Shown here one piece after another: positions 19,901-23,388 of a stretch of DNA of 23,388 bases. A program made the position numbers and the translations under genes. The DNA comes from Saccoglossus kowalevskii (lineage: Eukaryota; Hemichordata; Enteropneusta; Harrimaniidae), in assembly GCF_000003605.2 (NCBI RefSeq), contig NW_003135350.1, forward strand, positions 421,628 through 445,015. Reading direction: 5' to 3'. Numbering within the stretch: the first letter of the stretch is position 1; each line of letters begins with the position of its first letter. The notes under the pieces were generated by a model. The model saw only the letters and a list, made by a program, of their open reading frames with translations, ran no database searches and was not told the DNA's origin.

Positions 19901-20197
19901 ATTAAATATCCAATCAGAATTACAAATTCACATATTTGTATTTTACATCTTGTCTTTCAGTTTATTCTTCAAAAAACATACAGGAAACAATGTTCAGTAT
20001 GCTATTATCGAGTTTGGGACAGAAACTCATACTAGTAATTCGGCCTTTGTGGGTGTTATTGTGCAGGCATCAGTGCCAAGTAATATTTTAGAATCCTGTA
20101 TATTATTTGCAAGTGGGACAAAGACTATATGTACAGTAGCTTCTAATTCATCTTTTGTTTAATTTCAGACGACTCATCAGGTGACAGAGATACCTAA
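16912..20197 (+). CDS. divergent basic helix-loop-helix transcription factor, five exons, 289 residues
   Basis: Exons 16912-16964, 18297-18397, 18760-19290, 19739-19894 and 20169-20197 join in frame (870 nt including TAA), with GT..AG at every junction and split codons that all agree. ATG 16912 has A at -3 and G at +4. The N-terminal two-thirds is acidic and Ser-rich, with a small basic patch (KMVKRK). The bHLH is C-terminal: basic region and helix 1 at about 196-219 (RTSREKKRQEILWKAFEKLR, then SKLP), loop split by an intron after Gln228, and helix 2 at about 236-258 (LQASLKYIQLLQDMYFEL). Glu200 and Arg203 correspond to the E-box-reading ERxxR. The usual Asn in LN.AF is Trp208, and the Asn of the basic region is Thr. 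These features exclude none of the large bHLH groups and I cannot name a family. A nuclear, dimerising E-box binder is expected. The short last exon encodes DDSSGDRDT. Confidence 0.85.
17671..17718. repeat. 33-bp perfect palindrome flanked by GATTAGCC repeats
   Basis: CACCGTCCCTCAACAC (17679-17694), a single G, and the exact reverse complement (17696-17711) form a 16-bp stem. GATTAGCC occurs directly before it (17671-17678) and again at its right end (17711-17718, sharing one base). The pattern fits a microhomology-guided template switch, or a tiny insertion with an 8-bp target duplication. Confidence 0.85.
18029..18095 (+). repeat. 29-bp direct duplication
   Basis: The 29-mer starting CTGGTATCGTATTTCGAACG is present exactly at 18029-18057 and 18067-18095, separated by 9 bases. 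Within it TATCGT and ACGATA are inverted about a TTCGAA-like centre. SINE copy 3 begins 8 bases after the second unit. Confidence 0.85.
18103..18246 (-). mobile_element. tRNA-derived SINE, copy 3 (intron 1 of the bHLH gene)
   Basis: This is a 144-base copy about 94% identical to 9393-9536, in the same minus orientation, with intact A-box and B-box (TGACTCGAACC complement at 18172-18182). Both copies share exactly the same two end points, which defines the element's ends. It lies antisense in intron 1, close to the exon 2 acceptor. Confidence 0.75.
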
Positions 20198-21025
20198 ATA
20201 AATTCACAGCCAAAACTTACAGCCGCATATCCAGAAGACTGACTTTAATTTGGCAACTCATTTTCAGATATTCCTGAGAAAACTAAACCTTTAGTTTAAA
20301 CAAACATATTTTATAATGGATTGTATTGTTTTGGATTGCAAAAGAGTAAGCTATTTTTTTAAAAACTTTCCAGGTTTCTATCATAAATAACAATTTAAAC
20401 AATATTTCAGTTGATACTATATTTTAACAAGCCAGCTAATAATTACAGATTTTGTATGAAGTGACAGTTCAATTTTCTAGATATTACTATAAATCATGGC
20501 TTTATTCATAATTATCAGTTCTTATGGTCTGAGTGTTTTTAGTTTGAAAGAGTAACCATGCCTGTAATGTAGACAATCATAGCAAGACAGAGAAATGATG
20601 TTTCTTTGTACAGTGAAGTAACATTTCCCCTCAATTGTACCTGGATTATTTCCTTACTTGTTCAAGTTATTATTTCCCAGTGTGTTTTGTCATACTTGCC
20701 TGTTTATTCAAATCTGGGCTATATCTGTATATATTGAAAGTCCTTTTAGTCATTTGTATATAGAGTAGTACTATTTTAGACAAGTTCAATTTAAGAATGA
20801 TCAACTCTAGAAATAATGCAAGGATATTCCGTGAATTTTCCTAATTGTTGGTAATGTAAATGAAGAAAACCAAACTTATTGGGGGTGTTACATCCGGGAG
20901 ATTTGTTATATGACATGTTTTGTGTTAGGTGGAGAAAAGAAATAACAGTAACCACTTTGTTTGTGTATCTTGATTTGTAATGTTGCTTATGGACTACCAC
21001 AATAAATTCATTTTTGTCATTACAC
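20198..21025 (+). other. 3' UTR of the bHLH gene
   Basis: After the stop codon the sequence is AT-rich without exons. AATAAA at 21001-21006 followed by T/G-rich sequence is the best polyadenylation signal, giving a 3' UTR of about 0.8 kb. Another AATAAA overlaps the stop (20197-20202) and seems too close. A minus-strand open frame (21192 to 20791, 133 codons) crosses it and is not supported as a gene. Confidence 0.5.
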
Positions 21026-21438
21026 TTTACTGATTTATTTTTATTTAAATCGAAAATAGTGCTGTGATATAGTTCATTTTTAACACCCTTTCGTGGCTTT
21101 GTACATTCAGATACACTCGTTGAAATTGCGCCATCAGGGGAGAGGATAACGTTTCGAAGTAAAAGATTTTCATATTCAACCCATGAGGGCACATTGGCTG
21201 CAACTCATTCGCCTCGGTCTCTTTTTACCTCTATGGTCCACTGAAAGAAGTGTTTGAGGTTTGGCAGAACAAAAGCAGCCGTCAAATAGTGTGTACATGC
21301 TGTAATTTAACGTGCACCCCAATCAAACGTATTTTGTTATACCGTATACAAATTCGAAGTTGGAAGAAAAAAAATCGCTTCCTTTCTTTAACCATGCTTT
21401 AACTGAAGCGTGTTAGGGGGCCTGATTGTTCATTCAAG
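21026..21438. other. intergenic; possible promoter of the next plus-strand gene
   Basis: No coding exon is supported. If ATG 21439 is real, its promoter lies here, but I see no TATA box or other clear core element. Confidence 0.3.
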
Positions 21439-21462
21439 ATGTCTGCACCCAATGTGAGTCAG
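21439..21462 (+). CDS. possible first coding exon (8 codons) of a gene running off the right edge
   Basis: ATG with A at -3 opens MSAPNVSQ and ends in phase 0 at CAG/GTGAGT, a perfect donor. I could not find the following exon in the remaining 1.9 kb. The product is unknown. The support is only start context and splice consensus, so a chance match is quite possible. Confidence 0.3.
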
Positions 21463-22359
21463 GTGAGTTCGGTGTATTTAGCTTATCTAATAGTCCGTAA
21501 GTGTAAGAGGAGCAATAACGTGTGGTAAGAACGTAACGTACGGTAAGAACTCAAGAGAGTTCGGAGCTGGGGATATTATACTTGTATGTCTAGTTGAAAT
21601 TTGCTGCAGCGTCGTGCGTTGTGCCACGGTGAGACTGGGAGCTTGACCCCAGCAGTCTCCGCCAGTATCCCAACGCTAGCGTACCAACGCAGGTCAACTG
21701 AGCACTCGACAGTGAGCTGTCCACGCATATTTGATGTGTAATAATTTTACCAAATATGAGAACAGTGTCTCTAGTTATAAGTTGTATGGTTGCTCTATTT
21801 TGCGGCACAATTCAAACAAGGGATGAAGCATTTATAAACCTTGCGAGGGGAGTAGCCGTAAGATTAACTTTCTGGGATTAGTTTTGAATGCAAAATCCAA
21901 AGAAACAATGAAAATTTTGAAAAAAAAGTCTGACTTTGCTTAAAAAAAAGGTTGGCCAGTGGTATTTTTGTAAGCTGTAATCTATTGTTTTTATTTTCGT
22001 AAAAATGTAATTTAAATAAATAAAAATCGTAAATTCGAAGATATGGGCAAGGTGTAAAATGTAATAAGCTATTTTATCCGTCTGTAATTTGACAAAGATC
22101 TTATTTTTTGTAAGTGCATAAAGCATTTCCCACATTAAATGTCGCAATTCGTACGCAATTTACAATTTTGATTTTTAAACACAAATTATCAACTATATTA
22201 TAAAAATGTACAATGTAATTTAACTTGCTTTATCTGTAAAGTGTAAAAATCTATATTTTACTGTAAATGAAACTTTCATTTTATTTCCTGTTAAAACGTA
22301 AAATGCCTTTTTTATTTCCTGTAACCTGTACCAGCTATCCTCCCTTGCCTCCCTTAAAA
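21463..22359. other. putative intron or intergenic sequence, AT-rich
   Basis: Apart from the tRNA-like hairpin (21628-21697) this holds no gene. From about 21950 to 22330 it is a degenerate AT-rich tract in which phrases such as GTAAAATG, TGTAATTTA and TTTTATTTCCTGT recur, suggesting decayed repetitive DNA. Confidence 0.35.
21628..21697 (-). repeat. tRNA-like (Glu-like) hairpin, possible SINE or pseudo-tRNA relic
   Basis: On the minus strand GGTACGCTAGCGTTGGGATAC resembles the D-arm region of tRNA-Glu. It is followed by CTGGG-GTCAAGCT-CCCAG, which folds like a T-arm with an 8-base loop. GAGACTG and CAGTCTC form a competing 7-bp stem. The B-box lacks one T. There is no clean acceptor stem, so it is not a functional tRNA gene. 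Confidence 0.3.
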
Positions 22360-22449
22360 CAAAGGTTGGGCATAAAAGTAATATTATTATCACTGTTTGA
22401 TGATATAATTAAACCAATCCTAGTTTATGGGAGTGACATTTGTGGACAC
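22360..22449 (+). pseudogene. remnant of a non-LTR retrotransposon reverse transcriptase
   Basis: The plus frame contains LFDDIIKPILVYGSDICG, which matches the conserved C-terminal piece of LINE reverse transcriptases (LFDS.IKPILLYGSE.WG). Conservation stops abruptly on both sides and no catalytic YxDD region is present, so this is a short decayed fragment. The frame is open from 22267 to 22560, but the flanks are not recognisable. Confidence 0.55.
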
Positions 22450-23255
22450 AAAAGCACATATCGATGTAAAAGATGTTCATCTCAGTCTCTTGTGGTTCAT
22501 ACTTTGAATGAAAAAAAACACCCCCAAAAACAGCTGACAAAATACGATGTTGTGTTATAAATTTATCAAATAAAGCAGCTTTAGTTAAAGGGGAACCGCT
22601 CAATCCCATGGATTGCACCAAGTGCTCATGGGTAAATAACTCCGCCTCTGTCCCGCTAATCTCACGAAACAACAACTGATATAAACATCCTTTTGAATGG
22701 ATTACAATTTGCTTGTTTAAATATAACAATAATGAATTGAATTTCAAACCAGTACACGTTACTTTGTTCGGTCATTTGCGTCAAACACAGAGCTATATGC
22801 CATCAGTGTTCTCCCCAGACTTCATGTCAAGCATCACGGCCAATTTGCATAACAATGCATCTAATTTGCATAATTTTTATTTGCATAGTAATCAGTTTTT
22901 CCCAACAAATATTGTCAATCTACAATTAATTAAAGACAAGATATTTTTATATCTGATAAATTTTATATCATTTTACTGCATTGTATTTTATGTTTTTGTA
23001 TCAAGTCAAATAAAGTTTGAAATGGAACATCATAAAAAGGAAAAAAATTGAAAAACTTGTGTTATTGCCAGTCAGTGAATATACTGTTATCCATGGATGT
23101 AACTGGTTCATCTTTGTGTATAAGTTTTTAGAGCCCATGTCAATGTCGGTTCATAAAAACGTCAGGGAATACATTTTTTGGTTAAATTTATAAAGTCGGC
23201 AAGATATCGAAATATGTTGAAATTAATAAATCAATAATTAAAAAAAAATTCTACA
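22450..23255. other. AT-rich sequence, possibly decayed LINE tail
   Basis: Plus frame 22713-23051 and minus frame 22747-22409 are open but show no domain. AATAAA near 23010 follows YVFVSSQIK-type coding, reminiscent of LINE 3' ends, so part may belong to the same element as the reverse transcriptase remnant. GCTCATGGGTAAA at about 22623 is shared with the foldback element at 497-622. Confidence 0.3.
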
Positions 23256-23294
23256 ATGGCAGTTCGGCGATTATTTTTCATTGCAATATACCTT
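23256..23294 (+). CDS. possible signal-peptide first exon of a gene running off the right edge
   Basis: ATG with A at -3 and G at +4 opens MAVRRLFFIAIYL, a basic start plus hydrophobic core as in a signal peptide. It ends in phase 0 at CTT/GTGAGT, a good donor apart from the T at -1. Unspliced, the frame stops after 21 codons. No further exon fits in the last 94 bases, so this remains a guess. Confidence 0.25.
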
Positions 23295-23388
23295 GTGAGT
23301 ACAACGCTACAATCACCGTAACATTGTCAGCTGGCGGCATTGCGTTGGACGGGTATTCACCGCTGCTATTCCGATCATCGGTATCTGA

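Noticed and set aside
20791-21192. 133-codon minus-strand open frame with ATG
   Set aside because: It lies antisense to the 3' UTR of the bHLH gene, shows no domain or signal peptide, and has no promoter or splice support; length alone is not enough in AT-rich sequence.
22409-22747. 112-codon minus-strand open frame
   Set aside because: It overlaps, on the opposite strand, the reverse-transcriptase remnant and repetitive-looking sequence; no motif is seen in it.

Overview
The window is nuclear DNA of a metazoan, most likely a marine invertebrate. The evidence is AT-rich sequence, spliced genes with consensus GT..AG junctions, TATA and AATAAA signals, a Tctex1 dynein-light-chain-like gene, a bHLH gene, a phase 1-1 fibronectin type III exon, a tRNA-derived SINE family and decayed LINE pieces. 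A lancelet, hemichordate, echinoderm or mollusc would all fit; I cannot choose from sequence alone. Nothing is prokaryotic, and there is no CRISPR array or operon.

Layout. (1) 829-4342, minus strand: the 5' part of a secreted or membrane protein gene (signal-peptide exon, long intron, one FN3 exon), continuing off the left edge. A possible small plus-strand two-exon gene (3388-3963, GC-AG intron) lies inside its first intron. (2) 6300-9070: an intronless Tctex1-domain gene (7660-8310). It is set among two local duplications: an inverted one (6312-6538 and 7320-7570) that reaches the gene's 5' side, and a direct one (6599-6766 and 8911-9066) that carries CCAAT and CRE-like motifs at fixed spacing. 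(3) 9393-10212: a SINE copy, a short shared repeat block and a foldback element. (4) 12163-13713: a two-exon gene for an unrecognised 445-residue protein with two tandem ~105-residue modules, each with two NPF motifs (the EH-domain ligand signature). (5) 14530-16230: a LINE 3' remnant, a poly-C run, a hairpin and an old SINE copy. (6) 16713-21025: a five-exon gene for a divergent 289-residue bHLH factor, with a CRE-like site, an octamer and a TATA box; intron 1 holds a near-perfect SINE copy, a 33-bp palindrome and a 29-bp duplication. (7) 21439 to the end: two possible first coding exons of plus-strand genes running off the right edge, a tRNA-like hairpin and a reverse-transcriptase remnant.

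The neighbours show no obvious shared pathway; this looks like an ordinary gene neighbourhood with much local duplication and small mobile elements. The best-supported novelties are the NPF-module protein and the divergent bHLH gene. Both were assembled by eye from splice sites whose reading frames join. I could run no database search, so 'unrecognised' means unrecognised by me.
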